This document shows positions 11,701 to 23,419 of a DNA stretch of 64,000 bases, piece after piece (position 1 is the stretch's first letter; every line of letters begins with the position of its first letter). The position numbers and the translations under genes were made by a program. The DNA is from Delphinapterus leucas (Eukaryota; Chordata; Mammalia; Artiodactyla; Monodontidae). Where the stretch lies: assembly GCF_002288925.2 (NCBI RefSeq), contig NW_022098024.1, positions 1,122,063 through 1,186,062 on the forward strand, in the 5' to 3' direction. The notes under the pieces were generated by a model. It worked only from the letters and a program-made list of their open reading frames with translations, made no database searches and was not told the origin of the DNA.

Positions 11701-12030
11701 ATTGACCAAATTATAGGAGGTACAATTTTAGATTCATAAAAATCAGAAAATGTGTGATAACCTGAATCCATTGGCACTGGGTATCCAGAAAGGAGAAGAA
11801 AGACTTGCACTCTCTAAGCTTTTCTGTAGGAATACACAGATCCTTACAAGATTTGTGGGCTTCAGACAACTCTAGTCCTCAATGATGCTATTGACTAGAA
11901 TTTGAGTTACACGTGGGACTTGTATCAGTAGGGTATTTTTTTGTAGTAACAGCATAGGTCATGATGATTGTCACACTGAGTTACATTTGGGGGGTAGATA
12001 GACCAGGATTCAAAGGCTGAGTTGGAATCG
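11701..12030. other. Unassigned sequence
   Basis: No gene, RNA or repeat can be supported. Confidence 0.5.
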
Positions 12031-12039
12031 TGATGGCAA

Positions 12040-12245
12040 GAGAACATGGTAGTGGTGAGAACTGGCTTTGGAGATGGGCAGACTTGAGGTCAGATACCTA
12101 ATGTCTTAGAGACTCAGCTATCCAATCTGTAAAAGAGGGACGATCAGTCATTCAGAGGGCATTTGTGATGAATGAATAAATGATTGTATAATATAGTCCT
12201 TGGTAAAACCCTTGACACGAAGTTGGAGCTCTACAGGTAGTTCAT
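12040..12245 (+). mobile_element. MIR SINE relic, degraded
   Basis: MIR order is readable forward: a CTGGCTTTGGAGATGGGCAG head, then CTCAGCTATCCAATCTGTAAAAGAGGGA, then GAATGAATAAATG near the tail. The last part could belong to an L2 tail instead. Confidence 0.55.
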
Positions 12246-13370
12246 ATATACAGTCTCTTTCCTCTTTTGTCTGGCTTAAAAATTAGAAAGACCACACTAA
12301 TTCAGTGTATTTATGTAAGTGATGCAGGTGGGCAAAAGCCCCAAATATAATCTGAGAGCTAAGTAAAACTAGAGAGGGAAAGCTAGATTTCTGTAAATTA
12401 GCTCATTTCACATACCATGGTTTCATCAGATCCTTTCTTGGAACAAACAAAGTGCCCTTTCCAGATGTCACCTCACTTATGCTTACAACTTCTGAAATGA
12501 TACTGAATGTAAGCAGTGAGAATTGTGTGCACCCACCCATATGTGGTTGCAGAAGCACAAGTCTAGATGTCAGCAAGTGGTGTTAACATTGCACTTTATC
12601 TAACATCTCGTTTTGTTCACAGTCAGTGAAAGGATGCATATTTATTAAATACCTACCAGGTACAAGCACTGTGATCATTGCTGTGGGGGATGTAGAAGGA
12701 TGTTCCTGCTCCTGTCTCTTTGCTGCAATTTCTGCATTTGGACAGGGCATGCTGCAGTCTTCAAGGCTGCCTCCTAGAATTTGGAGTTGATAGTTGAACA
12801 GACTCAAGATTCCCCTGCCAGAGTCTGACCTCTGTGGGGCAAGGTCATTGTATATGACCTTTATTTAGTTCAAGAACATATTGCAAAAGATGTAAAAATC
12901 CTTGTTCCTATTAATGTAGCTGAGCTGAGCTGTCAGTGATGAGTCCAATTCTGCTTTGCTAACTCTGCACGGCTGGTACCACTTGACCCAGGTATTTCTG
13001 TTCTGCAAAGTCAGCCTTTCCCTGTGCACGAAAGGAGCAGGGTTTTGTCCTTCAGATTGTGGGTTCTTTTTATCCTTATATGAACGGATGAAGTCTGTTT
13101 TATGGCTTGCTGAGAAGGAAGACAACATCCACGCTTCCTGGATTTTAAGGTCCCATTCCTTACATTCCAAATCTCATACAGTGAGAAAGAGAAGAGGGAC
13201 ATCAATTTGTCAAAATAACAAACACAAGTTCACTGGCCTCTATCAGAGCCTCTAGCGTCAGGATTCACGTTTAGAGTACTGCACGGAACTAAGGAAATTT
13301 CCTGTGCAATATACTGCAGATAACATTGGCAGCACACATCTAGAAAGTACAATAAATTATAATTAATTCT
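12246..13370. other. Unassigned sequence
   Basis: No gene is supported. Overlapping open frames on both strands at 12865-13255 (99 and 101 codons) lie opposite each other, lack motifs, and are most likely chance. About 12630-12800 may be a relic of an old interspersed repeat (TTTATTAAATACCTACCAGG then a CACTGTG block), family not assigned. Confidence 0.45.
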
Positions 13371-13374
13371 GTCA

Positions 13375-13495
13375 TATATTCAACAAATGTATTCTGTGTG
13401 CCAGGCACTATTCTAAGTAGGTTAGATTTTTTACTTCTCAAAAAATCGATAAGATGATATTATTATTCTTATATTACAGATAAGGTGAAAAGTGA
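13375..13495 (-). mobile_element. MIR SINE relic
   Basis: A GTGTGCCAGGCACTATTCTAAG core is followed by a TTATTATTCTTATATTACAGATAAGG block, the reverse complement of the MIR centre. Confidence 0.75.
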
Positions 13496-13900
13496 TTCAC
13501 TTCTTTGCCACAAATACCGATTCACTGCAGAGCCCATGTATATTCTTCTCTGCCATGTTTTGTTGTTTAGGTTGCAAACCCAATGCTTCTTCACATAAAT
13601 CCCTGAATATAGGCAGGGCAGAGCAAGCTTCCTCTAAATGCAAATCAAATAATCTTGTTCCCATTATAAACTCACTCTGTCAGTGGAAAGATGTGGTCTC
13701 AGTGTCTCGAAGGGACCTCTGAAGGGCCATTTCCCTGAACCAGTGGGTCCCTGATAAAGTGCATCATCAGTGCCACATTTTTGTGACCTCTGGAGGCATG
13801 CATAGCTTGAGGTAGATCTCCTCCAACTTTGACCATTATCGAAGTCTTATTGGAATATTTGATGGCATGTGGAGTGATGGCAATGGTATAAAAGTCCTTT
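13496..13900. other. Unassigned sequence
   Basis: A 76-codon open frame (13492-13722) has no recognisable domain. No transposon is identified. Confidence 0.45.
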
Positions 13901-13934
13901 GTTACTTTGAGTTACTTTGAGAAGTATCTCTCAA

Positions 13935-14110
13935 CATGTTTATCTACTCATTAGTTATGTAACTTTGTGCAGATTACCTTTGTACCCATATTTCCTTATC
14001 TCACCTTGTAGGATTGTCATAAAAAGATTAAGGAAAATAAAACTTATAAAGGACCTAGAACAGAGATTGAAATTTAGTCAGCGCTCAATAAAAGATATCT
14101 CATAATAACA
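13935..14110 (+). mobile_element. MIR SINE relic
   Basis: Forward MIR blocks are in order: TTATGTAACTTTGTGCAG, TTTCCTTATCTCACCTTGTAGG, then a terminal CAGCGCTCAATAAA segment. Confidence 0.75.
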
Positions 14111-14567
14111 ATAGTTGTATTTATTTACTTATAATAATAATTAATAGTACTAGTATTGATTATGATAGTAATTTAGCAACCTCAGTTTGTATATAAACCT
14201 TCTTGTACTCCACGGTGCCAGGGCTTATACAAATTGTCACCTCACATCAATGAGCAAAAAAGTGAATATCCATGTCTCTGGCCTTAAAAATATGAAATAG
14301 GAGGAAAATTATCTTTCAGCAATATTTTTTTTCTTTTTTTTTTCACTCAGACCCAAAGTTCTTTCAGCAATATTGATGTCAGTGGGGGACATGTTGATAG
14401 AAACGGAGTGATTTGGTGCAGAGCGTTCAAGGAGACTAGAGACACAAAGAGGACCAAGTCAGAATTTCATGAGCTGAGGAATGCTTTCTAAAGTCAGATC
14501 CTAAAATGCTGTGAGCTTGGGAATACAGCTCAATGCTTGGCTGTAAACAAGAGAAAGGGTCACATTT
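14111..14567. other. Unassigned AT-rich sequence
   Basis: TAA/TAT-rich low complexity at 14115-14170, then sequence with no gene or known repeat. Confidence 0.5.
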
Positions 14568-14955
14568 TGAAAGATTTCTTTTTTTTTAACAAATAAATTT
14601 ATTTATTTATTTATTTTTGGCTGTGTTGGGTCTTCGTTGCTGTGTACAAGCTTTCTTTAGGTGTGGTGAGTGGGGGCTACTCTTCGTTGCGGTGCACGGG
14701 CTTCTCATTGTCGTGGCTTTTCGTTGTGGAGCACGGGCTCTAGGCACGCAGGCTTCAGTAGTTGTGGCACATGGGCTCAGTAGTTGTGGCTTGCGGGCTC
14801 TAGAGCTCAGGCTCAGTAGTTGTAGTGCACGGGCTTAGCTGCTCCGCGGCATGTGGGATCCTCCCAGGCCAGGGCTCGAACCCATGTCCCTTGCATTGGC
14901 AGGCAGATTCTTAACCACTGCGCCACCAGGGAAGCCCTGCCCTGAAAGATTTCTT
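14568..14955 (-). mobile_element. CHR-type SINE, longest class, with TSD
   Basis: The body is 14581-14942 in reverse orientation. The tail side carries (TTTA)n and TTTTTGGCTGTGTTGGGTCT. The head side ends CTGCGCCACCAGGGAAGCCC. Internally the CAGTAGTTGTGGC unit is repeated three or four times (about 14754-14825), which makes this copy longer than the usual 290 bases. The TSD TGAAAGATTTCTT is perfect at 14568-14580 and 14943-14955. Confidence 0.93.
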
Positions 14956-16095
14956 GATAAAGAGAAGAGGTAACCATCTTCCTTTGACTTTATCCTGACA
15001 AAGAAAAAATAAAATTTCAACTCTACCTTTTCTCTCATCCCTGCAAAATTTCTCTAGGTTTTATATTTAATGTAGATATTTTCAGTGATTTTTCTTCAGT
15101 TTCTGATGTTCTAGCTATTGCTTTTTTAATATATATGAGCAAAAATAAATCAGCATTTTAAGTGTTTGGTGGTAAACCATTCCTGTATGGGAGATTAAAA
15201 TCCTTTATGTAGGTGCTTTTGATTTTTATATTCATGTTGTAGGTAACAGGTCACAAAAGGAAGGCCCAAATAAACACACAATTGTTCAGGATGTACTTCT
15301 TTTGAAAAGTATGATTTGAGTGAAAATCTTTGACTATATATACCTGGAATCTTGTAGATACTCAATATGGAACAAGTGCTTCATTAGAGAAAAGTTTTTC
15401 ATACAGAGCGAGACGAATGTTGGGATAACAGAGTTAAAAATGTGTGAAGTGCAAGCATTTTGAACAATCACTTTAGTAAAGGCAAATTCTTTCCTGAAAA
15501 CAGGCCAGTGATTAGTAACACAAAGAATGAATGACTTTGCTCTTTTTTTTTTCCTGTTGGAGACGTTTACTCCGTATAGTGACAATAAACATACTGAATA
15601 TAATTACACATAAGGATGAAACTCTACTCGCTCTTCTTCAGAAAAGCCATGTTTCTGTGTGACTTTTGCTCAGAATCTTTCATCTCCCAAGAAACCTGTG
15701 CTATTATTACACATTAAACATTTTATCAGTCAACCTGTACTGACTCCAGTGCCCACAGCGACAGCATATATGCATGCAGGTTAGAAGTTTTTGAGTGTCT
15801 CCAGACTGCAAACATTTACATGACCTGGAGTCTCTCTCGCACACAAACAGCTTTCTTCCTGTGTTCATCTGGTCAATGCTACTTCCTTTATCTCTTTTCT
15901 CTTCCTTGACCCGTCTTTCCTTACTGCCGTGATTCTACTGGTTGTGTCTTTGCCACTTCAAGTTTCATTTTCATCTCATCTCTCCCATCACTATAGGCAC
16001 TGGTGTACTTTTTCCAAGCTTGGACCAAATGGAATTCTGTTCTCCCTATCTGGTACGTGTTTTTCTCCCAAGACTCATTTGACTGGGGAGAAACA
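14956..16095. other. Unassigned sequence
   Basis: No gene, RNA or repeat is supported. Open frames at 15334-15585 (minus) and 15929-16216 (plus) show no domain, and the latter runs into a TA/CA repeat. Confidence 0.5.
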
Positions 16096-16097
16096 TG

Positions 16098-16208
16098 CAC
16101 ACATACACAACACATATATACTCATGTGCGTATACACCAGAAATTTATACATACATATATATGTATGTGTATATATACATTTATATATACATATATATAT
16201 ATATTTCT
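16098..16208. repeat. Mixed (CA)/(TA)/(TATG) microsatellite
   Basis: Begins with CACATACACAACACATATAT and passes into ATACATACATATATATGTAT and (TA)n. Self-complementary segments could extrude as cruciforms. Open frames across it are artefacts. Confidence 0.93.
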
Positions 16209-16519
16209 ACTCCTGAATCTAAGAACTGTATCATGGATGTAGCACAAGGTCCCTTTTGCATAAGTAAATCAGAGTTCTCAGTGAATGCTCTTGTGGATTA
16301 TACATCCTTTACTTCTGTTGTCATTTCAATAGTGTCATTTATTCAACATGTTTATTGAACACCCACTAAGTCTACTGTGATATTACAGTTATAGTATGGA
16401 AGACAAAGTTGTACACAATGTAATTTTTTCCCTTCAAACCTGTAGTTGGTGGGTAAGAATAAAGATATGGGATGGGCCCTATAAAAGTCCTTAAGAAAAT
16501 CACAAGATTAACACAAGGG

Positions 16520-16760
16520 CTATCATGAACTGAACACCATGATACTACAGATGATATGGTGGGAATGTCACAGTTGTGAAAAGGGAGTATCATTATTTTC
16601 AGGATACAGATGAGGAAGTTGAGCCTCAGACAACTTGTGATTTGCCCTGGGAAATGAGTCATTACCTGCAGTGCATGACATCTGTCTGTCTGGGTGCATC
16701 TGGCTCAGAGCCTATGTCCCTTGATTCCTCCCATCCTGGACTTTATCCTTGCGAACACTT
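16520..16760 (-). mobile_element. MIR SINE relic
   Basis: The block GATACAGATGAGGAAGTTGAGCC is followed by ACTTGTGATTTGCCC and a CTCAGAGCCTATGTCCCTTG head, matching MIR in reverse. Upstream at 16330-16450 (CATGTTTATTGAACACCCAC) may be another old relic. Confidence 0.65.
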
Positions 16761-17667
16761 AAAGTTATACGCAGTGCTTTCTGTTTTTCCCTATTTGTTT
16801 TGATTTTTTCTATGCTTCTTGGGTGAAAATTGTTTTCTGTTTTGCTATAATATTTTCTACCTTCAAAATTTTCTTGGACTCCTTTCCTTTTCTACCAATG
16901 ATCGCTATAAAGAGAGCTTGGAAGCAAAGGTACAAAGACTCGTCTCTCTAGTGTCCTCACTTTCTTCCTTGTCAAGATTTGAATATGTCCCTTTTCTGTT
17001 TTCTGGAAGGGGAGCTAGTGCTTTATACAGATGGTCTGCCGGGCAGACAGATGGTCCAAACCTCTCTAATGGTATGTTCTAGAGGGAGCATGTCTATAAG
17101 CTGACAGCTCAGGATGGAATGGCACTTAGCACAGCCATGAAGAGTTGCTAGAAAGGCTGTTCTGTGACCATCCCACTTCTTTAATTTGGAGTTCTTGGAG
17201 ATTTGAGGGACACGTTTTCTGCTGTAAGTAGATGACAGTTTCTCTTTCTCTCAAGCCAAGGGATGACAGTTCCACAACAATAAATTTAGAAGTTTGCCAG
17301 GTACTCTCATAGGATGTCAGTTTTTCCTGACTTAGAAACTGGATCCAAGGTGAGAATCCAGGAGAAGCAAAAGGGAGACTCTTTGAAGGTGGTCAGCTCT
17401 AATTCTGACCATGTCACCTACTTGAAGAAGCCACAGAGGTTTTTACCCATCAAGAGGGAGCCATTCAATCAAATTGATTCTTTAGTCATTACTCTCCGTG
17501 GGGGTGAGAAGTGCTGAGTCACCTGTCAGGCTTCTGTTTAAATAACATCTTGACTCTGTCCCCTGATGAGAACAGAGCTGTGAGATTCAGAAACAGAAAA
17601 AGGAATAATTTCCTCTTCCTGTCTGGGGCTGAATACGGTTCCAGAAAAACCTGCCATCCTCGATATC
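16761..17667. other. Unassigned sequence
   Basis: Several open frames of 67-116 codons (16819-17082, 17314-17517, 17511-17861, all plus) lack domains, start context or plausible splice partners. I do not call them genes. No transposon is recognised. Confidence 0.45.
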
Positions 17668-17751
17668 TATTGCGTTGGCCAAAAAGTTGGTTTGGGTTTT
17701 TTCATAACATCTTATGGAAGAACCGGAATGAAATTTTTGGTCAACCCAGTA
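17668..17751. mobile_element. Mariner-type palindromic MITE
   Basis: An 84-base near-palindrome is bounded by TA at both ends. The left arm begins TATTGCGTTGGCCAAAAAGT. The right arm, read in reverse complement, begins TACTGGGTTGACCAAAAATT. About 28 of 37 positions agree between the arms. Size, TA target and GGCCAAAAAGTT termini fit a miniature mariner-derived element known from even-toed ungulates and whales. It has no coding capacity. Confidence 0.85.
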
Positions 17752-18360
17752 TTCACTTACCTGTACCAGCTCCCAAAATGGTTAGTGATTTCAGAGTCCA
17801 GAATATAAGGAAATATTTCCCTATTTCTGTCACCTTTTCCCCTTGCCCTCTTACCAAGTAGAGGCCACAGAAGATGCAGAAAAGTTGGTGTCAGGCAGCA
17901 GCTCCTGTCTGACATTTATTCAGACTACAATCTCAGCTGCTAGCTTGCTAGGACTTCCTGATTGCCTGCTTCCTTCTCTGGCATTTTATACCTTTAGTGT
18001 CATCCTCTACTCCAAGTTTTCCAACATCTGTCTCAGGTCCACCTTCTTTGGTGATATCTTTGATTGCTTTCAAATCTGCACCCTTTGTTCTAATCTCAGT
18101 CCCAGACACGTACATGGTTTTAAGTCATCAAGGGCTTCAGATTAGAGGCGTTGTCTGTGCTAGCTCCTGCCTTGTAATAGCACTTTAGTCCTCAACTCTC
18201 CTGTCTTCTTGCTAGGAGTGAGAAGCAGGAACTGCTTTTCATAATAACTCCAAGTCTTCTCAACCTGCAACCCTAGTTATATACTGACAGCTATCTCATT
18301 TCTCTGTTATTTGATGTAAACATCTTTAAACAAGGACAGTGTTCCTATCTGTAAAATCTG
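17752..18360. other. Unassigned sequence
   Basis: Open frames 17843-18145 and 17997-18188 overlap in different phases and show no domain. No repeat is identified. Confidence 0.45.
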
Positions 18361-18364
18361 GAGC

Positions 18365-18480
18365 ATGTTAACAGCTAGCATTTATTTAGCATTTACTATG
18401 TGTCTAGAACTTTATGTTCATTATCAAAAATTTGAAACCCTGAAAAAAAAAAATGAGGTAGGTATTATAGAAATGTTAAA
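18365..18480 (-). mobile_element. MIR SINE relic, left part (split by a SINE)
   Basis: AACAGCTAGCATTTATTTAG and TACTATGTGTCTAGAACTTT are the reverse of the MIR tail. The copy resumes at 18776 after the CHR SINE. Confidence 0.8.
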
Positions 18481-18785
18481 GATGGAGGACTTCCCTGGTG
18501 GTGCAGTGGTTGAGAATCTGCCTGCCAGTGCAGGGGACACAGGTTCGAGCCCTGGTCTGGGAAGATCCCACATGCCACGGAGCAACAGGGCCTGTGAGCC
18601 ACAACTACTGAGCCTGCGCGTCTGGAACTTGTGCTCCACAACAAGAGAGGCCGCGATAGTGAGATGCCCGCGCACCGCAATGAAGAGTGACCCCCGCTAG
18701 CTGCAACTAGCGAAAACCCTCGTGCAGAAACGAAGACCCAACACAGCCAAAAATAAATATACATTAAAAAATAAAAAAGATGGAG
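18478..18785 (+). mobile_element. CHR-type SINE, long class, inserted in a MIR, with TSD
   Basis: The body is 18488-18775. It has the GACTTCCCTGGTGGTGCAGT head, the B box GGTTCGAGCC, and a full long-class 3' half including GAAACGAAGACCCAACACAG and AAAAATAAAT. The TSD AAAGATGGAG is perfect at 18478-18487 and 18776-18785. Confidence 0.93.
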
Positions 18786-18870
18786 ACACTTAACCTCAGA
18801 GAGGTTAAATAAATGGCCAAGATCACATAGCAGAGGCCTAGCTGAATCAAATAGCTATGTTTAGAAATAT
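18776..18870 (-). mobile_element. MIR SINE relic, right part
   Basis: Continues the MIR: GGAGACACTTAACCTCAGAG, AGGTTAAATAAATGGCCAAG, then ATCACATAGCAGAGGCCTAG, corresponding to the tRNA-proximal half in reverse. Confidence 0.8.
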
Positions 18871-20005
18871 GGTATTCTGCCTTCTAAGTTATTTAAATAA
18901 TATGTAGTACTTTCCCTCACAGGGGAATACCTGTGATTTTGTTTGGATATGTAAGAAAAAGCTTTGTAGACTTTAAAGCTCTATGCGAATGTTAATTGTT
19001 GCTGCATTCTGTCATAAGATTATTTATGGATGACACTGCATATATTTATGTAGCTCAGTATAACAAATAGCTGATTAAGGGGCAATCATTTCTCAATTTT
19101 AAAGCAGAAATTTTGTGGATGCTTATGAAATAGAGCTTCAAAAACAGATGTGTGCAGCAGTCTGGTTGGTGTGTCTGGTGAAATACAGTAGAACCTGACT
19201 AAATTACGCTAATGAGTTGGAGACCCATTACAAATTATCACATTTGCCCAATTAATGAAGGAGTAACATAGAGAGAAAGACTACTAAGGAAGCAAAGCTG
19301 ATATGAAGAGAAGACAAAACTGCAAGTAAGCATAAAAGATGTTAGTAACACACACCACCTATACATGCACGTGTGCACACATTCACACACACACACACAC
19401 ATCCCTCTACAGTAGGTGAAGTTGCTAACATTATCATGAAATATACAAATATTTATACAAAATGGATTTATGTGTGCATAGGGTTTGCTCAGTTTCTCTG
19501 TCTCTCAAGAGAAAGTAATCAGTGGAAGTTCATTGTTTTATGGTCCCAAGAAAACTATTTAATGTTTTTACCTAATCAGAATGTGATGTTACAATTGGGA
19601 CATTGTTAGATTGTAATGCTACATCTAATTAAATTTTATTGTATGCTTTGAGGGATGTCCTACCATCCTGAGTGCTTCTGTAGGTATTATGACCTTGGAG
19701 TCTTGTCAGTTCCAGTACTTTTATCTACTAAGTTTTTCTTAGAAGTCATTCTTCATATATTCTCAGGGCCCTTGCTTCCCAAATTCTCTCAATCAACCTA
19801 TTTTGTGGACAAAAGTAAAAGGCAAGTTATCTACCAAATCCCTTGTGATTCTAAAATCTCATCCTTTTAGAGCTCAGATAACAATACACAGTTTAAATAA
19901 TTAAGGTATATATTTTTTACAGCATTTTACCAGTTTCATAGCGGGCTTAGGAGAATTCATAATTGGAAACCAGGCACTTGCTAGTTACATATCTCATTTA
20001 TTTCA
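18871..20005. other. Unassigned sequence with a short CA repeat
   Basis: A (CA)n run sits at about 19376-19400. Frames at 19373-19609 and 19655-19870 have no domain. About 19188-19260 (CAGTAGAACCTGACTAAATT) hints at a DNA-transposon end, but no partner terminus was found. Confidence 0.45.
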
Positions 20006-20009
20006 ACCA

Positions 20010-20220
20010 GTTAGTGAACATTTATTCTATGTCAGCAGCAGAGGTAAACTTAGATTTTGTTCAATTCTTAGTATAAATATATGCAAGTAATAGTACTGTT
20101 ATGTTTAATTTACAGGTGAGGAAACTGAGGCTTAGAGAGCTTAGGTATCTTGCATGTGATAATGCAGCTAGTAGTTGTCAGAGCTGGGATTTAAGAAAAC
20201 ACAGATTCTGTTTCAAAGGA
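20010..20220 (-). mobile_element. MIR SINE relic
   Basis: The clear block GTGAGGAAACTGAGGCTTAG is followed by AGCTTAGGTATCTTGCATGT and GCAGCTAGTAGTTGTCAGAG, the reverse complement of the MIR core. Confidence 0.85.
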
Positions 20221-20589
20221 AATTATACTCTACCAAACATACGGTCACATTCACAGCAAGTTTATGCTAAAATTATGGCTTCCAAGCCCAGATCACCATA
20301 ATTAACATGATGACCTACTCTCATCGCCTGCTCTTTTTAAAAAATTTATTTCTACTTCTAAACTCATTACTGGGCTCTGATCGGATGTTCAACATAGTAT
20401 TTTTGCTTTAGTTGTAGTTTTGTGGCTTCAGAATTCCTTTGCACTTTACTCTGTACCTAATGACTTTGCTTGTTAAATTTAAAATAGACAGTTTTGTGCA
20501 TATAGCCTAACAAAAATGTATTTGTTGCCTTCTTGGTTGCAAAGGACCATACTTGTCATTGATACTTTGTAGGGAAAAGAAAAATATGG

Positions 20590-21095
20590 CCACAGATTCC
20601 CTGTATCCTGGTATGTCCATGCCAAATAACTCCCAGAAAGAAGTGGAATCTATTTTCTCACTCCATGAAACTGAATGGCCTTGTGACTTGCTTTGCTCAG
20701 ATGTGGGAGAAATGACATTACATAATAGGATAGGCCTTAGGAAGCGTGTAGCTTCATTTTCCTCCCTTGGAGAACTGTTCTGAGACCATCATGAAAGGTA
20801 GCCCATCTAGCCTAGTGGAGGTCACACAGAGGAAAGCTGACCCGCCACTCTCCCTCCTTTTTTCCTCCTATCATGTCATCTAAAGCCAGCTCCAGCTGCC
20901 GGACATGTGAATAAGGCCACCTTGGGCCTTCCAGTTCAGCCTCTTCTCTAGCTAAACATAGCTGCATGAGTGAATTAAGGTGAGAGGAGCAAAGTAACTG
21001 CTCATCATATATGGAGAATGGTTAGACAGAAGAAATCTTTAAGTCTTTGTGTCTTAGGAGGATTTATTACACAGCCGTAGTTAACTGGAAAATGG
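20590..21095 (+). mobile_element. MLT1-like LTR relic (ERVL-MaLR)
   Basis: The order fits an MLT1 LTR: a CACAGATTCCCTGTATCCTGG-like 5' part, GTGACTTGCTTTGCTCAGAT, a GAGACCATCATGAAAGG stretch, CTTCCAGTTCAGCC, and a terminal AAGTCTTTGTGTCTTAGGAG followed by TTATTACACAGCCGTAGTTA. No internal retroviral coding sequence is attached. The subfamily is inferred. Confidence 0.6.
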
Positions 21096-21294
21096 AACAG
21101 GCTTACCTATTACACGTGCATTATTTATTCCCTAAGATTTAAATTGGGGGTAAGAATGGATTTGTGAGTTTCCTAAGTTGTTTTCCTGAAAAAGAGTAAC
21201 CTGGTACAGTGAAGACAGAGCTGCTTATATAGAAATTCTAGACTTTGATAATTAGCTGCTTGGCATTCATTCAGCTTCACTTTTAATGTTGTTT

Positions 21295-21385
21295 TTATGT
21301 ATTCAACAAATAAATATTTAGAACCTACTATGTGCCAGACCCTGAACTCGGTAGAAGTAACGTCATTTTCATTATGAGCAGCTTC
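21295..21385 (-). mobile_element. Short MIR-like relic
   Basis: TTCAACAAATAAATATTTAG, then CTACTATGTGCCAGACCCTG, is the reverse of a MIR or L2-like tail. It is too short to choose. Confidence 0.55.
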
Positions 21386-21453
21386 AATAAAGAAAGGAAA
21401 TGAATTTCTCCCAAATATCTAGGGTATTAAGTTTTACACACACACTGTCTCTT

Positions 21454-21456
21454 TCT

Positions 21457-21510
<54 letters not shown>
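21454..21510. repeat. (TC)n(AC)n compound microsatellite
   Basis: About 21454-21479 is TC-rich and 21480-21510 is an uninterrupted AC run. Confidence 0.95.
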
Positions 21511-21512
<2 letters not shown>

Positions 21513-21639
21513 TTGCTCATTCATACTCACACTTGATGGATTCCTTCTTCCTGCTTAGATCTTTATTTGAAGGAAGGAAAAAATTACCATCTTTGGACCA
21601 TATTATAAAATAGTAATTTGCACATTTTATTTACATATG

Positions 21640-21830
21640 ATCATATTTAATGTTCAGTAACCCTTGGAGAAAGGTGTTATTTTTCCATTTTACAGGTGGG
21701 GATACTGAGGATTAAGAGACTAAGTGATGGGTTCAACATCATGCGATAGATGGAGAACTCAGAATTCATACATGGATTGTCTGACTTTCACTCCCAGGAC
21801 CTTCTCATTGTACTATACATCCTACCTGTA
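21640..21830 (-). mobile_element. MIR SINE relic
   Basis: A TTTTCCATTTTACAGGTGGG core, GATACTGAGGATTAAGAGAC and ACTTTCACTCCCAGGACCTT follow MIR order in reverse. Confidence 0.7.
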
Positions 21831-23020
21831 AACAGGATCAGGAGGCCAGCCCCACGCTTCTATTTCATTTTTCATCTCCTTTTATTTTTCTTTTCCATTT
21901 TTTCCTTTTGGCCCTCTGTCATTCCCTTTTAGCCTTAGCGCTTCCCTTAATTGATCCCTTGTTGGAATTCTCCTCAACTCTATTGCAAGGACAGAAAGAA
22001 AATTGTTCTGTAGATATTGAAAACCACTTGTCTCACGGGGAACATCCTGCTTGCTTCAGAATGTCCATTGGTGGCTTGAGTCCTGATTTGCTTTTATGGT
22101 CCAATTGATTCAGAATTAAGGTGTCAGGAAAGTAAGTCTGGGGAGAAGAAATTTTCTCATCAGTGTCTCATGAGTTATTTCTTGGGAGATATGCAGGGTT
22201 TTCTTTGTGCAGCATCTTCTTGGAACATGTGAAAAAAGATATGGTGAACCAAGGGTTACATGTTAAATCTTACTTTCTGTTAATCCTGAGGTGTAGCTTA
22301 CTGCCAGATCTAAGGGGTGAGGGATGGAAGTTGAGTTAGACTCCTTGCCCCGTACCAACAACATGTCCCAATTTTATTTTCTTCCTTCTATTACTAGACT
22401 CAGTTTTTTTCTCCTCTAAAACCTTGTTACCTTACTTGATTTTGTACTCAAGCTTATGTAACCAATGTCTTTTTCCATTAAAAAGTTTGGTAAATGCAGA
22501 CCAACTGGTAAACACTCACTGGTACCTGTAACCCAGAAGATAACTTAGGGCTTATCTTCAACTTTATAGCAGTCCTGGTTCAATGGCTATTCTGCTGGAT
22601 GACCGAGGAGATACTGTATAAAGGTTTTACTCATTATTGCTACTTTTTCCTCTTCAAAACCACCATGTGCTATAGCTATTGGCCTGCCTATTTTTATAAA
22701 TATTCCATAGCATTATGGTTTACAAAATTCTCTCTTATCTATAAAATTTGTTTTTGCTCTGCTCATAACACACTCTGCTCTGGGGTTTTCCTTAGCTCTT
22801 CTATGCTTTATTTCACACTGAAGTTACACGTGCTCTTAACATATACTCAGAGAACAAAGGAAAAGGTAATATACAATTCAGACTCATACTGTTAAATTTG
22901 TTTCTTTCCACTAATGGGTTTCTTCTAGGCCTTTGTTAATTTATTTTCAGATCAGTCATCCAAGTCAGGGTTGATATTGTGAGGTTTGCTTAGCACAATG
23001 TTGAAGCAAAAAAGTAATAT
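21831..23020. other. Unassigned sequence
   Basis: No gene, RNA or repeat is supported. Chance frames include 21908-22108 and 22599-22895 (98 codons, AT-rich, no domain). Confidence 0.45.
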
Positions 23021-23190
23021 GCTGAGCTGAAAAGAGTCCTTGACTTGAAATAAAAGTGTAAGTTCTTCCATTTCATAGCTCTACAACCAAGGGCGCGTCA
23101 TATGCACTTTCTGAAATCAGCTTCATTCCTTCATTGAATAGGGATCATACCTGACTCAAAAGCATTTTCTTCAATGCAGAAGATTCTGCA
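23020..23190 (+). mobile_element. Weak MIR relic
   Basis: AGAGTCCTTGACTTGAAATA, TCATAGCTCTACAACCAAGG and a later AATAGGGATCATACCTGACTC block follow MIR order but are strongly eroded. Confidence 0.45.
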
Positions 23191-23419
23191 TATATAAGGT
23201 AATATAATTGTTAGGTAGCATTTTGAAGATAGATTGACTCTTTCATATTGTATAGTATAGGAATCTAGTGGCTCATTTCATAGCAAGAAAGAGGCAGCTA
23301 AGAGAGAGAACAATGTCCAAGAGTATCTTGAATTTAAATCACCACTTTAAAAAATGTTCTTATTTTTATGAAATTAGCCTTTTTTTAAATGTTGATACCC
23401 AGTGTAGAAAAAAATGTAA

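Noticed and set aside
12865..13255. Two opposite 99-101-codon frames
   Set aside because: They lie on both strands of the same DNA, have no domain and no plausible splice sites.
16098..16208. Possible origin-like AT-rich cruciform region
   Set aside because: It is a simple TA/CA microsatellite; nothing else around it supports an origin.
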